Below the pieces are notes generated by a model. That model was given only the letters and a program-made list of their open reading frames with translations. It ran no database searches and was not told the origin of the DNA. From Apoda limacodes (lineage: Eukaryota > Arthropoda > Insecta > Lepidoptera > Limacodidae), in contig OX291542.1 in assembly GCA_946406115.1 (NCBI GenBank), positions 3,496,959 to 3,560,958 on the forward strand: DNA of 64,000 nt, written 5' to 3'. Below are positions 34,219-47,024 of the stretch, in pieces (the stretch's first letter is position 1; the number at the start of each line of letters is the position of its first letter). The position numbers were made by a program, and so were the translations under genes.

Positions 34219-36438
34219 TCAATACCATCCCTTGGCGTTACCTAAAAATAAACAAAACATTAAATGATATTTCGATAAAAAAGAATTAGAGCTGCAGAAC
34301 TCACAAGAATATATCTATTGAATACCAATTTCACTGCCACACCACCAACTTTTGTGATTTCTTCTACCCATAGTTTTGCCTAGTAGAGATCGTACTTTAA
34401 CGATAAGGCCGTCTACTCGTACCGTTTTTATGAACTTACTCGTTTGCTTGTTGTTATTTACGATATATGATAAAGAGTATTTATTAATTCAATACTTTAA
34501 AGTGAATATGTGAATTCATTACCATCTCAAGTAAGTGACCAACGGTAGCAATAAACGCAGACACAAGCACAAGCCTGTATAGACTGGTAAATGGCACAGC
34601 CTAACAATTATTTTAACAAGTACTAACACGAAAGGTGCCTGTTCGAGCATGTACGGAAATGTTGTTATTGCAACACCATGTCATTCCCGACAACACTGCC
34701 ATCGCGGGACTGTCCGTACATTGTTTTTGCATCAAGTCTTTAACGAAACGCTAATTTTTAATTTGAAATAAAACAAATTCTGCACACAAATTGGAGTACC
34801 AAATTATTTACCACATTCACTAAACGAACTTCGGAACAGTGCCTGAAAAGTTATTATTGCCAAAAATGCACGTTATTTTAGGCTTTACATTGTTTGAAAA
34901 GTGTTTTTATTATTTTACAATACTACCAACATGATGTAAAATAATTTTATTGGCTGTTTTAAGTAAACACAAATATTACCTGATTCATTGTCGTTATTCA
35001 CGTTGTTATTGTTATGAACATTGTTCTCGTTATCGGCTTCGTTATGGTTGTTGGCGGCGTTGTAGTTGTCGTTGTCATTGCCATTTTCATTATTATTACC
35101 ATTTTTGTCAGTATTGAGGTTTTTGTTACCGTTTTGATTTCCGTTAGCATTTCCGTTCTCATTTCCGTCACTATTTTTGTTTCTGTTTCCGTTTCCATTA
35201 CCATTCCCGTTGCCGTTACCGTTGTCATTACTATCGTGGTTGTGGTTTCCATGATGGCTACCACGTGCACTACCTATGTAAAACATTAAAATTATTTATC
35301 ACAAGTACTTTGAGTGACAATAAAATAAATAAAATAAACAATAAAAATATAAACAGCATGGAAGTTAGAAAATACAACCATAAAACGGCTTTTAAATACT
35401 TTTTTCGTTCCATTGATTTACAAAATTAACCAAAATTCCCTAAGTAACTTTAAAAATGGTGCCTAAATTTGAGACTAAATTTATTGTTGGTCCATCTAGA
35501 AGAACATAAATTTTAAATTAAAAGCATTGACTTGACATACGATGGATAACTTTTTTGATTCTTAAAGAATCCTTCAGATTTTTACTTTTATGATATATAT
35601 AGGTAAATTAATTGATAGAATATATTTAAAAGTAACTGACAAAGATAGGTGCTTCAAGAAAACGTGTTATTAGTAAAGCTAGTTAAATATTTTTAAACAA
35701 CGTTTTTCTATTGTAAATATTTTTAGGAAAGTGGATCGAAAGGACGCAGGAAAGAGGGAATTATTTAGTTAAAACACTCTTTTTAGGTAACCATTTTTTC
35801 TTTTATATCTGTGATTATTCCATTTTACTGAGATATTTAAATTTACTTAAAATCAACTTTCCCGACTGAATGACTGACTAACTATTTTAGCTATTGGACT
35901 AACTTCTGCATTAAAATTTTCCTAAAGTTATCAAAACATCTAAATATTCCTTTTTTATGTAGAAAAATATACTGTTAAACAAAACCAAATAATTGTCAAA
36001 ATATTTTTGTAAAACTGTTTTATTTGAAATCAGCAAATTAAGTGTGAGACTTATAATATGTAAAAACAATTAAAAGAAATTTAACAGCGATACCTTACAA
36101 TTAATAAGAAAAAGTAGATGATAAAAACTTACCAGACCATCTTTGTGAAGCAGCGGTATTAAGAAGGCAAGCGACCTAAAAAAATCCAATATTACTCAAA
36201 TTTTGAAAAAATCTTTGGTCTTTAAATTATCAGCTGGAATTCAGAATTTGTTTTGAAATTGTGATTTTTTTATATATATATATTTTCAGATTTTCAAAAT
36301 CTTAAAATAACCAAATTATAAGAGTTATATGAACACTTAGTAACATCTAATATAATCAATCCTTCAAATTAAAATGTATAGAAAAAAATTAAAGCTTCTT
36401 ACCAATAAAGTTATAGAGACAATAGAAATAGTTTTCAT
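34219..36438 (-). CDS. NG4: secreted asparagine-alternating protein (4 exons)
   Basis: Function is unknown. The exons are 36,438-36,403 (MKTISIVSITLL, donor GTAAG), 36,175-36,133 (VACLLNTAASQRWS plus one base, donor GTAAGT), 35,273-34,980 (acceptor ACATAG, donor GTAATA) and 34,241-34,219 (GNAKGWY, stop). Phases agree, giving 131 residues. The signal peptide is about 22 residues, with a mature start at Q-R-W-S. The head is GSARGSHHGNHNHD. The alternating N-x core is followed by an NV/NN-rich end and the same GNAKGWY cap. Exon 4 is base-for-base identical to those of NG3 and NG5, while the core exon varies in length and in the non-Asn residue. The promoter is the shared block at 36,500-36,548. 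Confidence 0.86.
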
Positions 36439-36499
36439 TTTTGTAGATTTTGTTAGTTATAATAAAAAAATACTTCTAATGGTCTTGTTAGTACCAAGA

Positions 36500-36548
36500 T
36501 AGTTAAGTTATGCCAGTAAGTTACAGATACTGACTATATATACGAAAT
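36500..36548 (-). promoter_or_regulatory. Conserved promoter block and TATA box of NG4
   Basis: GTATATATAGTC at 36,543-36,532 on the minus strand lies within the block shared with NG3 and NG5. It is about 100 bases from the start codon. Confidence 0.6.
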
Positions 36549-36890
36549 GATACTTTTTGTATTCAAAATCAAAGCAGTTATCATGGCACCTGATTAAACA
36601 TAATCATTTATCTGTTTGAATGTTTAAATTAATTGTTTCATCGAACCACTTGTAACATTAAAGTGATTTGTATAAGTAAGTAAAATCACAATGACACAAT
36701 CATTATTTAACCCAAGAATGTTGCTTAGTGTTGCGTATTCATAACTAATTGACGTCTGCTTCTTTCTATATTTACTTACGGTCTATTCATAAAAAAGTTT
36801 TAAAGTAACTTTAAAACGTTCAATAGTTATAATAATTAATAAGCCTATTGAACTTTTCATAAAAAATGTTATCGATAAACACTCCGTCAC

Positions 36891-39800
36891 TCAATTTTAA
36901 CTAAACCACCGATAAAAGAGAGATGTGTTCACTGAATATAGACTTTACTTTTCTATTACCAAAAGTTTACTAAAAGTTTCCATCACCAACGGGAATCTGT
37001 ACTTTATATAAAATAAAAACATATATTAATAATGATAAAAAATTATTATTAATGTTTTTTTAACATAAATACATCTAAAATTTTTAAGAAATTACTAAGA
37101 TAATTAAAACTATGAAGATCGATGTAAATTTTTTAACCGATACTCGACCAGTGACTCTAAGTTTCGTCGCTTGCCTTTAAAATAAATAAGGTTAACCAAA
37201 AAAATCTATTTTGCGAAGAATTCCGAAGCAGAAAAAAAATACTGAACTTTATGTCCTCTAGAGGACGCTATATTGGACTTGTGTGGTGTCGCATACCTTA
37301 TAACTAGTGAACCATCAAGACGCTTCAACGATACCTCGTTGTAGTGTTAAAATTTTCAGTCAAATCATGAGGCACCCATTTTTCAAGTTTTTTTTTTAAT
37401 TCTAACGATTTAATGCAAATGAATCAATATTGTGGGTATTCTTACATCAAACCGTGCCGTTAATTCTTTGTTAGGTTAACACGGATTGGTTTCAACCATC
37501 ACCTTCAAGTTATAGTTAATTACCTCAGTCATTGGTCTTCCTTATGGTTCATTCTTCGGTTTGAAGTTACCATTACGAAAGCAGTTAAACCAATAAAGCA
37601 CGGTGCTTTCGTTAGTCGTATCCATCCTCTCCTAATACGGCATTGACATAACAAGCAGTTTCTGCTCCGTTGGTCTCACGTCGGAACTCTTATTCGGATA
37701 TAGCTATGGTAACTATTTAAAACCAGGAAGGCAGTATGCTTGATTTCTTTCTAAGTGGTATAAAAAAATATTGTATTGTATTCTTTGCACAACGCATATG
37801 TATGTATATATAGTATAAGGGTCTTATCACTTTAGGCAATTTCTGCCAGACAACCTCTTGGTAGAGAAAAAGTTGATCAGAACATTAAAAGTAGGTGCAG
37901 TAAGAGTTCAATAATTTAAATATACATTGAAATAAATTTATATGAATATTAATACTATGTAAAATGTTTTAAATAATTTATAAACTTAACGCCACAATAC
38001 AGCATATATGTTAATTTACACATATATGTAATATTTAACATTACATTAAAATACTTATTTTTTCGAAATTAAATTTGATTTTATTTTGAAATATGATGTT
38101 AAATTAAAAATATGAAATTAAAACTATGAGTAAATAAATATTTCATTTTTATATTTTTATTATTTTCTGTGAACGTTTTTTTTTTTTTTTTTTTAATACC
38201 ACTAAGGTGGCAAACTAAGTTCGCGGGAGAAAGCGCACTCTACGCGAGCATTTCGGTTCTAAAGTATGAGAATGAATTTCATGCCTATGGCGAGCGGTGC
38301 GATGGTAGAGAGTAGCCGTGGGCATAATTTCGAACAATTCTTCAGAAAACATTCCATTGTACAAGCGGTAGAACACACACAGGGAGGCAAAATCTCAGAC
38401 TTAAGGGTTCGATACGGCAACGGAGTTTGGGGTCGTCGACAATTCTCACAGCCCGTCGTTGAACCGAGTCAAAAGGGCCAAGCTGGTATCCGGGTGCACC
38501 TGCTCGAAGATGGCAGCAGTACTCCATATGGGGCCGAACCTGCGACTTGTAAAGCAGCTACCTCTGCCCCGACATGAAGTACTTCCTCGCTGTGTTGAGT
38601 ACACCTAGTTTTTTGGACGCCAGTTTCACCTTATCTTTGTAAATGATCTCGGAACTGAACATCGCTGGAAATGTCGACTGGAATTGTGGGACTACAGTGA
38701 ATGGGGTTTCTTAGCGGCGAACGCGCAGACTTGTGTCTTTGTAGGGTTGAATCGGACCAAATTTACCCGTCCCCAGTCAGAGACCTTGGACAGTGTGGTC
38801 TCGATTTGAGACACAAGTTCTCCGCGGTTTTTCTCCACAACGGAACGAGGAATGTTTGCACGACCCTTGTAATAAGCGTCTCCAGTACTGTCATCTGCAT
38901 AGCAATGTATGTTGTTGATGGATAGCATGTCATTGATATGCAGTAAAAAGAGCGTAGGAGACAGCACAGAGCCTTGCGGGACATAAGCATTAATGTCCAT
39001 GCTGTCAGAGCAACTACCGTCAACTACGGTTCGTATGCGTCTGCCGGACAAAAAGCTAGCCACCTATTTGCACAAACCCTCGGGCACTCCGTAAGATGGC
39101 AACTTCGATAGAAGACCCCGGTGCCAGACCCGATCGAACGCCTTCGCTATGTCCAGGCTACATACCAATGCCTCCCCCTGACTCTCAATGGCTAGTGCCC
39201 ATCGGTGTGTGAGATACGCTAGAAGGTCACCAGTCGAGCGACCGTGGCGAAAGCCATATTGACGGTCACTGGCCAGGTCGTGTACTTCTAGGTATCTTAG
39301 AAGCTGTGTGTTGATAACACGCTCTATCACCTTGGAGAGGAGAAAGGTAATAGCGATAGGCCTGTAATTCGATGGTACTTATCTATCGCCCTTTTTGGGC
39401 ACCGGGTGCACATTCGCAGTCTTCCATGAAAACGGAAATTGCCTTGTATGGTAGGAAAGCCCGAAGAGGCGCGTGAGTACAGCACACTGCATAAGCATCA
39501 CTGGTGGTATACCGTCTGGCCCACTCGACTTATGAACGTCTAGAGAAAGTAACGCCCGCCGGACCTCCCGCTGTGTTATGGAAATTTCCGGCATGATCTT
39601 ACCGCATCACGGTATAGTAGGTGGTACAGCGCCTTCGTCGTTCATATTCGAGTTTGAGGCAAAGAGACTGCCCAGTAGATCGGCTTTCTCTTTAGCACTA
39701 TGGGCCAAGTCTCCATCGGTCTTTCGCAGTGGTGGTAACGACGACTGGCAAAAGTCCCCTTCGGTAGCTTTGGCAAGCGACCAGAAAGCACGACTCCCAG

Positions 39801-40646
39801 AAGGAAAGCTCGCAAGTCATCCACCTATTTTGCCGATGAATTAGAATTTTGCTCTGGCAGTTGATTTCTTACTGAACCTCGAGGCAGCATTTAATTTGCG
39901 TTTTACCTCAGAAATATTCGGATCCTTATTATTACGAGCCGTGGTCCAAGCCTCATATGCAGTTTGCTTAAGAATTTTAGCTTCTCTGCAAAACCTATTA
40001 AACCACTGTCGTTTTTTGACGCCGGCAGCTACTCGCAGGTTAGGAATATAACATTCCATACCAGCGAGGTTTGACTCAGTGACTGCGGCTGCGCAGACGT
40101 CAGGATCTTGTGAGCTAAAGCAGATCTGCCTCCACGGGTATGATGCATAAAATTCTCGCAATCCATCCCAGTCTGCCGATTTATAGTGCCACACACGACG
40201 CCAATTAGTTTGCCCAGATGGATCGGTTTCATCAGGTTGTGTGCATGACACTTGATTCCGAACGAGACAGTGGTCCGAGGAGCCTAAAGGCGCATCCACT
40301 GAGACGGAATATCCGTCCGGACGTGTAGTTAGCAGAAGGTCCAGTAAGGAATTCGTAGGAATTCTCGTTGGAGAAAGTACCAGCTGAGAGAATCCATAGG
40401 TCAAAGCAAATTCATAAGCAGATATCTCTGCATAGTTATTGGTTCGAAAACTGAGCCACTCACGATGGTGGGCGTTAAATTCTTCCAAAATAACTAGTTC
40501 TGCTGTGGGATATAGCTCTAGAACTTTGTCAGTTGTCAAACTCAGGTGCGGTAAGAGTCGAGTTACGTCCGTGTCACCGCTTTGAGACCTTTATAGGCCG
40601 CATAGATACAAGTGTGGCCGTCGTAATCTACGCGCACCCACAATAT
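36891..40646 (-). repeat. Left arm of a 3.76-kb inverted duplication
   Basis: It is the reverse complement of 40,690-44,446 with only about one base of length difference, probably in an A/T run. It holds, from outside in, part of the NG4 upstream flank, a mariner-like fragment, AT-rich DNA and a Jockey-like LINE. The 43-bp centre is 40,647-40,689. Confidence 0.9.
37240..37720 (-). mobile_element. Mariner-like transposase fragment (left arm)
   Basis: On the minus strand the text reads NESTVLYWFNCFRNGNF and, after frame breaks, EKWVPHDLTE, blocks typical of irritans-type mariner transposases. It is heavily decayed. The mirror copy is at 43,615-44,097. Confidence 0.6.
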
Positions 40647-40690
40647 TGGCAGGTCCCTGTCTTCAAGGCTATGAAGGCGGCGACAGCAGA
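38178..40690 (-). mobile_element. Jockey-like LINE, 5'-truncated (left arm)
   Basis: The 3' end is an 18-19 base A-run (minus strand) after 'ccaccttagtggtatt'. Upstream pieces are an endonuclease C-terminal half (40,539-39,841; EEFNAHHREWLSF, RIPTNSLLDLLLTT, GSSDHCLV), RT blocks (39,594-39,379: SSGPDGIPPV and PKKGD; 39,330-39,064: YGFRHGRSTGDLL and LDIAKAFDRVWH) and 39,063-38,692 (YVPQGSVLSPTLFLLHINDM and CYADDS). The frame is broken by several stops and shifts, so it is inactive. The 5' part is missing beyond about 40,690, where hAT-like DNA originally continued (now at 44,676). Confidence 0.8.
40647..40689. other. Centre of the inverted duplication
   Basis: This is the 43-base unpaired spacer ('ggcaggtccctgtcttcaag' to 'gcggcgacagcag'). 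The same bases recur in the direct copy at about 44,629-44,671. There the sequence runs on into 'atatcctcccgg' instead of turning back into 'atattgtggg', so the turn occurred at a shared ATAT. Confidence 0.8.
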
Positions 40691-43160
40691 TATTGTGGGT
40701 GCGCGTAGATTACGACGGCCACACTTGTATCTATGCGGCCTATAAAGGTCTCAAAGCGGTGACACGGACGTAACTCGACTCTTACCGCACCTGAGTTTGA
40801 CAACTGACAAAGTTCTAGAGCTATATCCCACAGCAGAACTAGTTATTTTGGAAGAATTTAACGCCCACCATCGTGAGTGGCTCAGTTTTCGAACCAATAA
40901 CTATGCAGAGATATCTGCTTATGAATTTGCTTTGACCTATGGATTCTCTCAGCTGGTACTTTCTCCAACGAGAATTCCTACGAATTCCTTACTGGACCTT
41001 CTGCTAACTACACGTCCGGACGGATATTCCGTCTCAGTGGATGCGCCTTTAGGCTCCTCGGACCACTGTCTCGTTCGGAATCAAGTGTCATGCACACAAC
41101 CTGATGAAACCGATCCATCTGGGCAAACTAATTGGCGTCGTGTGTGGCACTATAAATCGGCAGACTGGGATGGATTGCGAGAATTTTATGCATCATACCC
41201 GTGGAGGCAGATCTGCTTTAGCTCACAAGATCCTGACGTCTGCGCAGCCGCAGTCACTGAGTCAAACCTCGCTGGTATGGAATGTTATATTCCTAACCTG
41301 CGAGTAGCTGCCGGCGTCAAAAAACGACAGTGGTTTAATAGGTTTTGCAGAGAAGCTAAAATTCTTAAGCAAACTGCATATGAGGCTTGGACCACGGCTC
41401 GTAATAATAAGGATCCGAATATTTCTGAGGTAAAACGCAAATTAAATGCTGCCTCGAGGTTCAGTAAGAAATCAACTGCCAGAGCAAAATTCTAATTCAT
41501 CGGCAAAATAGGTGGATGACTTGCGAGCTTTCCTTCTGGGAGTCGTGCTTTCTGGTCGCTTGCCAAAGCTACCGAAGGGGACTTTTGCCAGTCGTCGTTA
41601 CCACCACTGCGAAAGACCGATGGAGACTTGGCCCATAGTGCTAAAGAGAAAGCCGATCTACTGGGCAGTCTCTTTGCCTCAAACTCGAATATGAACGACG
41701 AAGGCGCTGTACCACCTACTATACCGTGATGCGGTAAGATCATGCCGGAAATTTCCATAACACAGCGGGAGGTCCGGCGGGCGTTACTTTCTCTAGACGT
41801 TCATAAGTCGAGTGGGCCAGACGGTATACCACCAGTGATGCTTATGCAGTGTGCTGTACTCACGCGCCTCTTCGGGCTTTCCTACCATACAAGGCAATTT
41901 CCGTTTTCATGGAAGACTGCGAATGTGCACCCGGTGCCCAAAAAGGGCGATAGATAAGTACCATCGAATTACAGGCCTATCGCTATTACCTTTCTCCTCT
42001 CCAAGGTGATAGAGCGTGTTATCAACACACAGCTTCTAAGATACCTAGAAGTACACGACCTGGCCAGTGACCGTCAATATGGCTTTCGCCACGGTCGCTC
42101 GACTGGTGACCTTCTAGCGTATCTCACACACCGATGGGCACTAGCCATTGAGAGTCAGGGGGAGGCATTGGTATGTAGCCTGGACATAGCGAAGGCGTTC
42201 GATCGGGTCTGGCACCGGGGTCTTCTATCGAAGTTGCCATCTTACGGAGTGCCCGAGGGTTTGTGCAAATAGGTGGCTAGCTTTTTGTCCGGCAGACGCA
42301 TACGAACCGTAGTTGACGGTAGTTGCTCTGACAGCATGGACATTAATGCTTATGTCCCGCAAGGCTCTGTGCTGTCTCCTACGCTCTTTTTACTGCATAT
42401 CAATGACATGCTATCCATCAACAACATACATTGCTATGCAGATGACAGTACTGGAGACGCTTATTACAAGGGTCGTGCAAACATTCCTCGTTCCGTTGTG
42501 GAGAAAAACCGCGGAGAACTTGTGTCTCAAATCGAGACCACACTGTCCAAGGTCTCTGACTGGGGACGGGTAAATTTGGTCCGATTCAACCCTACAAAGA
42601 CACAAGTCTGCGCGTTCGCCGCTAAGAAACCCCATTCACTGTAGTCCCACAATTCCAGTCGACATTTCCAGCGATGTTCAGTTCCGAGATCATTTACAAA
42701 GATAAGGTGAAACTGGCGTCCAAAAAACTAGGTGTACTCAACACAGCGAGGAAGTACTTCATGTCGGGGCAGAGGTAGCTGCTTTACAAGTCGCAGGTTC
42801 GGCCCCATATGGAGTACTGCTGCCATCTTCGAGCAGGTGCACCCGGATACCAGCTTGGCCCTTTTGACTCGGTTCAACGACGGGCTGTGAGAATTGTCGA
42901 CGACCCCAAACTCCGTTGCCGTATCGAACCCTTAAGTCTGAGATTTTGCCTCCCTGTGTGTGTTCTACCGCTTGTACAATGGAATGTTTTCTGAAGAATT
43001 GTTCGAAATTATGCCCACGGCTACTCTCTACCATCGCACCGCTCGCCATAGGCATGAAATTCATTCTCATACTTTAGAACCGAAATGCTCGCGTAGAGTG
43101 CGCTTTCTCCCGCGAACTTAGTTTGCCACCTTAGTGGTATTAAAAAAAAAAAAAAAAAAA
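40690..43160 (+). mobile_element. Jockey-like LINE, 5'-truncated (right arm)
   Basis: It is identical in its translated pieces to the left-arm copy: endonuclease part 40,797-41,495, RT blocks 41,742-41,957, 42,006-42,272 and 42,273-42,644, and post-RT text to an A-run at about 43,142-43,160. The same stops are present in both arms, so it was already dead before the arm was copied. Confidence 0.8.
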
Positions 43161-43614
43161 CGTTCACAGAAAATAATAAAAATATAAAAATGAAATATTT
43201 ATTTACTCATAGTTTTAATTTCATATTTTTAATTTAACATCATATTTCAAAATAAAATCAAATTTAATTTCGAAAAAATAAGTATTTTAATGTAATGTTA
43301 AATATTACATATATGTGTAAATTAACATATATGCTGTATTGTGGCGTTAAGTTTATAAATTATTTAAAACATTTTACATAGTATTAATATTCATATAAAT
43401 TTATTTCAATGTATATTTAAATTATTGAACTCTTACTGCACCTACTTTTAATGTTCTGATCAACTTTTTCTCTACCAAGAGGTTGTCTGGCAGAAATTGC
43501 CTAAAGTGATAAGACCCTTATACTATATATACATACATATGCGTTGTGCAAAGAATACAATACAATATTTTTTTATACCACTTAGAAAGAAATCAAGCAT
43601 ACTGCCTTCCTGGT

Positions 43615-44097
43615 TTTAAATAGTTACCATAGCTATATCCGAATAAGAGTTCCGACGTGAGACCAACGGAGCAGAAACTGCTTGTTATGTCAATGCCGTA
43701 TTAGGAGAGGATGGATACGACTAACGAAAGCACCGTGCTTTATTGGTTTAACTGCTTTCGTAATGGTAACTTCAAACCGAAGAATGAACCATAAGGAAGA
43801 CCAATGACTGAGGTAATTAACTATAACTTGAAGGTGATGGTTGAAACCAATCCGTGTTAACCTAACAAAGAATTAACGGCACGGTTTGATGTAAGAATAC
43901 CCACAATATTGATTCATTTGCATTAAATCGTTAGAATTAAAAAAAAAAACTTGAAAAATGGGTGCCTCATGATTTGACTGAAAATTTTAACACTACAACG
44001 AGGTATCGTTGAAGCGTCTTGATGGTTCACTAGTTATAAGGTATGCGACACCACACAAGTCCAATATAGCGTCCTCTAGAGGACATAAAGTTCAGTA
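43615..44097 (+). mobile_element. Mariner-like transposase fragment (right arm)
   Basis: Mirror copy of 37,240-37,720. DTTNESTVLYWFNCFRNGNF and EKWVPHDLTE are read on the plus strand, with stops between. Confidence 0.6.
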
Positions 44098-44446
44098 TTT
44101 TTTTTCTGCTTCGGAATTCTTCGCAAAATAGATTTTTTTGGTTAACCTTATTTATTTTAAAGGCAAGCGACGAAACTTAGAGTCACTGGTCGAGTATCGG
44201 TTAAAAAATTTACATCGATCTTCATAGTTTTAATTATCTTAGTAATTTCTTAAAAATTTTAGATGTATTTATGTTAAAAAAACATTAATAATAATTTTTT
44301 ATCATTATTAATATATGTTTTTATTTTATATAAAGTACAGATTCCCGTTGGTGATGGAAACTTTTAGTAAACTTTTGGTAATAGAAAAGTAAAGTCTATA
44401 TTCAGTGAACACATCTCTCTTTTATCGGTGGTTTAGTTAAAATTGA

Positions 44447-44675
44447 TGGTGGGCGTTAAATTCTTCCAAAATAACTAGTTCTGCTGTGGGATATAGCTCT
44501 AGAACTTTGTCAGTTGTCAAACTCAGGTGCGGTAAGAGTCGAGTTACGTCCGTGTCACCGCTTTGAGACCTTTATAGGCCGCATAGATACAAGTGTGGCC
44601 GTCGTAATCTACGCGCACCCACAATATCGGCAGGTCCCTGTCTTCAAGGCTATGAAGGCGGCGACAGCAGATATC
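44447..44675 (+). repeat. Third, direct copy of 40,468-40,693
   Basis: It runs from 'ggtgggcgttaaattcttcc' to 'gacagcagatat', matching the inner end of the left arm in the same orientation. One visible base difference is 'aatatcggcagg' here against 'aatattggcagg' at 40,642. It then continues into unrelated DNA. Confidence 0.88.
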
Positions 44676-46100
44676 CTCCCGGACGAACATATGTACACCG
44701 GCACGACTCACAAAATTGTGCTCAAGTTTGTAGCCGGGATTATGAAGGTATGATGTATTGGCCGGGCAGGATATTCAGGCAGGGCCGTGTTGAAATGGTA
44801 ACTTTTTCTAGTCAGCATCTGTGACTCCCACAAGCGTAGTTTGATCTGAAACGCTTTTAAATGGCTGTACAAATCATTTACTACCTGTCCTTGTTTTTGA
44901 AGTTTCAAATTTAAATCATTCAAATAGCCTGTAAGATCGACCACAAATGTTAAGTCACATATCCATTTTGATTCACTTATTTCAGATAGTGGTTAACCTT
45001 TTATTTTCATAAAATCTGCTATTTCATTTCTAATCTCGTAAAACCGTTTCATTATTGTTCTTTTGCTCAGCCATCTGACTTCACAATAATATGTTAAGTC
45101 GTTATATTCAGCTAATATTTCATCCAAAAACGCCTCGAACTGACGATGGTTAAGCCCTCGGTATCGAATAAAGTTGATGGTTTTTACTGCCACATTCATA
45201 ACATTCTGGACTCAAATGGACTTAGAGCAAAAGTTCTGTTGGTGGATAATGCAATGAAGGACTATCAAATCATCTTTTTGTACATTTAATTCTGTTGCTC
45301 TTTCATTTAAAATTCCGATGATTTACGTAAGCCGACCATAGAAGGTGCACCATCAATGCATACTCCAATTAATTTTGACCATGGCAAGCCAAAACTTGTG
45401 AATACCGTTTGAACTTCAATAAAAATATCCTCTCCTGTAGTCATTCCTTTTAGCGGCTGTAAAGCAAGCATTCCTCAGTAACATTGAACTCCTTATCAAC
45501 ACCTCGAATAAATATAGCCAGTTGAGCTGTGTCAGACAAATCGGTGCTCTCGTCTAATGCTATAGAAAATGTTTCAAAACCAGCCATACGGTCAGTCAAT
45601 GCTGTTTTTATATCTAATGATTATCATGTCTATACTTCGACCAACAGTTCGTCTCGACAAACTAATTTTTTCAAATTCATTTTTCTTTTCAGGACACAAA
45701 ATACTGCAAACTTTTAACATGTCACTCCTTGATAAATTCTCCTTCGGCAAATGGTTTTAATGCCTTTGCTAATTTTGTGCTAACTATTAAACTAGCTGTC
45801 ACTGCATTATCAAGTTGTGTTCCTTGTTTATGAAAAATTTGTTCCTGTTTATCCAAATTTGCGGTAAGCTTCTGGATTTCGTCTGTTCTTAATTGTCCTG
45901 TCAGTGAGTGCAGCGTAGCATGTTTAGTTGAGTAATGCCTCTTTATATTGAATTCTTTCATTACAGAAATGGATTCATTACACATCAAATAGGCTTACCA
46001 TTGTGCAAGATAAAAAATAATTCTTCAGTCCATTTGTCTTGAAACTGGCGACCCTCTGTATCTACTTTTCGTTTCTTTCCACCAGATATCAATTGTGTAC
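44676..46100 (-). pseudogene. hAT-like (ZBED/GTF2IRD2-type) transposase remnants
   Basis: Three minus-strand pieces lie in order. 45,988-45,722 has MCNESISVMKEFNIKRHYST, a BED-finger-like lead, followed by a coiled stretch. 45,199-44,993 has NFIRYRGLNHRQFEAFLDEI and YYCEVRWLSKRTIMKRFYEI, the conserved hAT region found in GTF2IRD2- and ZBED-like proteins. 44,944-44,708 has DLTGYLNDLNLKLQKQGQVV. Stops and frame changes separate them. Whether the left edge is the element's own end or the rearrangement junction is unclear. Confidence 0.7.
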
Positions 46101-46119
46101 ACTATTTGTTTATCCAAAT

Positions 46120-46445
46120 ATACAATAAAATAAAATAAAAAAGTTAAAGTCAAAGTTAAAATAAACCTGTGATATGCCATAACTTATGCATTTCGAGTGA
46201 CAAATTATAGTCTGTGATTTTGCTTGTTGTTAGCGACAGTGAGTTCCACAGTTTTATATAGGCAATCGTTTCAGGCACAGCTTTTACAGAGGCTATCACT
46301 TTATCAGAACAATGTTTATTTGTATGCCAGCTAATTTGTACAATAAGCTACCTATTAGTATTAAAGAATTCAATTTAACCCAATTTAAAAACAAAATATT
46401 CCAACTATTAAATAAATGTTGATATGATATGAATGAATATATAAA
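46120..46445. mobile_element. CR1/Jockey-type LINE 3' fragments
   Basis: 'agttaaagtcaaagttaaaataa' (46,140) is the reverse of the TTTGACTTTGACTTT tail seen at 33,245. Just after, plus-strand 46,320-46,420 reads LYNKLPISIKEFNLTQFKNK, the usual end of such RT proteins. Confidence 0.55.
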
Positions 46446-46767
46446 TAATAAATTCTAGACTTATATTCTACTTTAAAGTTGACATATATGATAATTATCT
46501 GTTGACATTTTTACCAAGCCTGATATTGTGTATTCCTTTACTTCCCTTGCCTATTTTTTGATTTGAGTTGTAGGTACCCATTTGAAGTCTTGTATCTAGC
46601 TTGTAATTTGCATGGCATCTGTATAAAATTTATATTTTGAATTGTAACTTATGATTGAAAAATATTTTAAATAATTGATCATTTTTGCACGCTGGAAACG
46701 GCAGGATATGTAGAACAAAATTATAAAATTAATTCCATCTGTATTTTACTATATTTTAGCTTTTAAA

Positions 46768-46855
46768 TTTCTATTCTATTCTGTTTTGTTTTTTTGCTCT
46801 GCTCTGTTCTGTTCTGTTCAGTTCTATTTAATTCTATTCTATTGTATTAACAAAA
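46768..46855 (+). repeat. (TTCTA/TTCTG)n pentanucleotide microsatellite
   Basis: There are imperfect runs of 'ttcta' and 'ttctg'. No gene lies in the surrounding 46,450-47,020. Confidence 0.75.
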
Positions 46856-47024
46856 ATATTCATTTTTGTATACGTATATTAATGTCAATCTTGCAAGACG
46901 TAGTGTCATAATGGAACAATTATAGGGTGTAATTCAAATTTTTAAAAAAGTTAAAAACTTTGAATATAAGAAATTCTATCAAAAACTTTCAAACAAATGG
47001 ACAGACAGAGACTCTTATAATATT

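Larger units (their letters stand above)
33960..37235. repeat. Segmental duplication unit carrying NG4
   Basis: This is the middle member of the NG3/NG4/NG5 tandem set. On its upstream side homology stops near 37,235 ('aattccgaagcagaaaaaaaata'), where mariner-like sequence begins. Its last 340 bases (from 36,891) are also part of the large inverted duplication. Confidence 0.8.
40690..44446 (+). repeat. Right arm of the 3.76-kb inverted duplication
   Basis: It mirrors the left arm base for base as far as I can follow. All reading frames of the LINE recur identically. It ends at 'gtttagttaaaattga', then jumps to a direct copy of 40,468 onward. Confidence 0.9.

Noticed and set aside
40533..40745. 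A separate gene across the palindrome centre (also 44,514-44,753)
   Set aside because: The frame is created by LINE endonuclease DNA read in antisense plus the junction, and is not conserved as protein.
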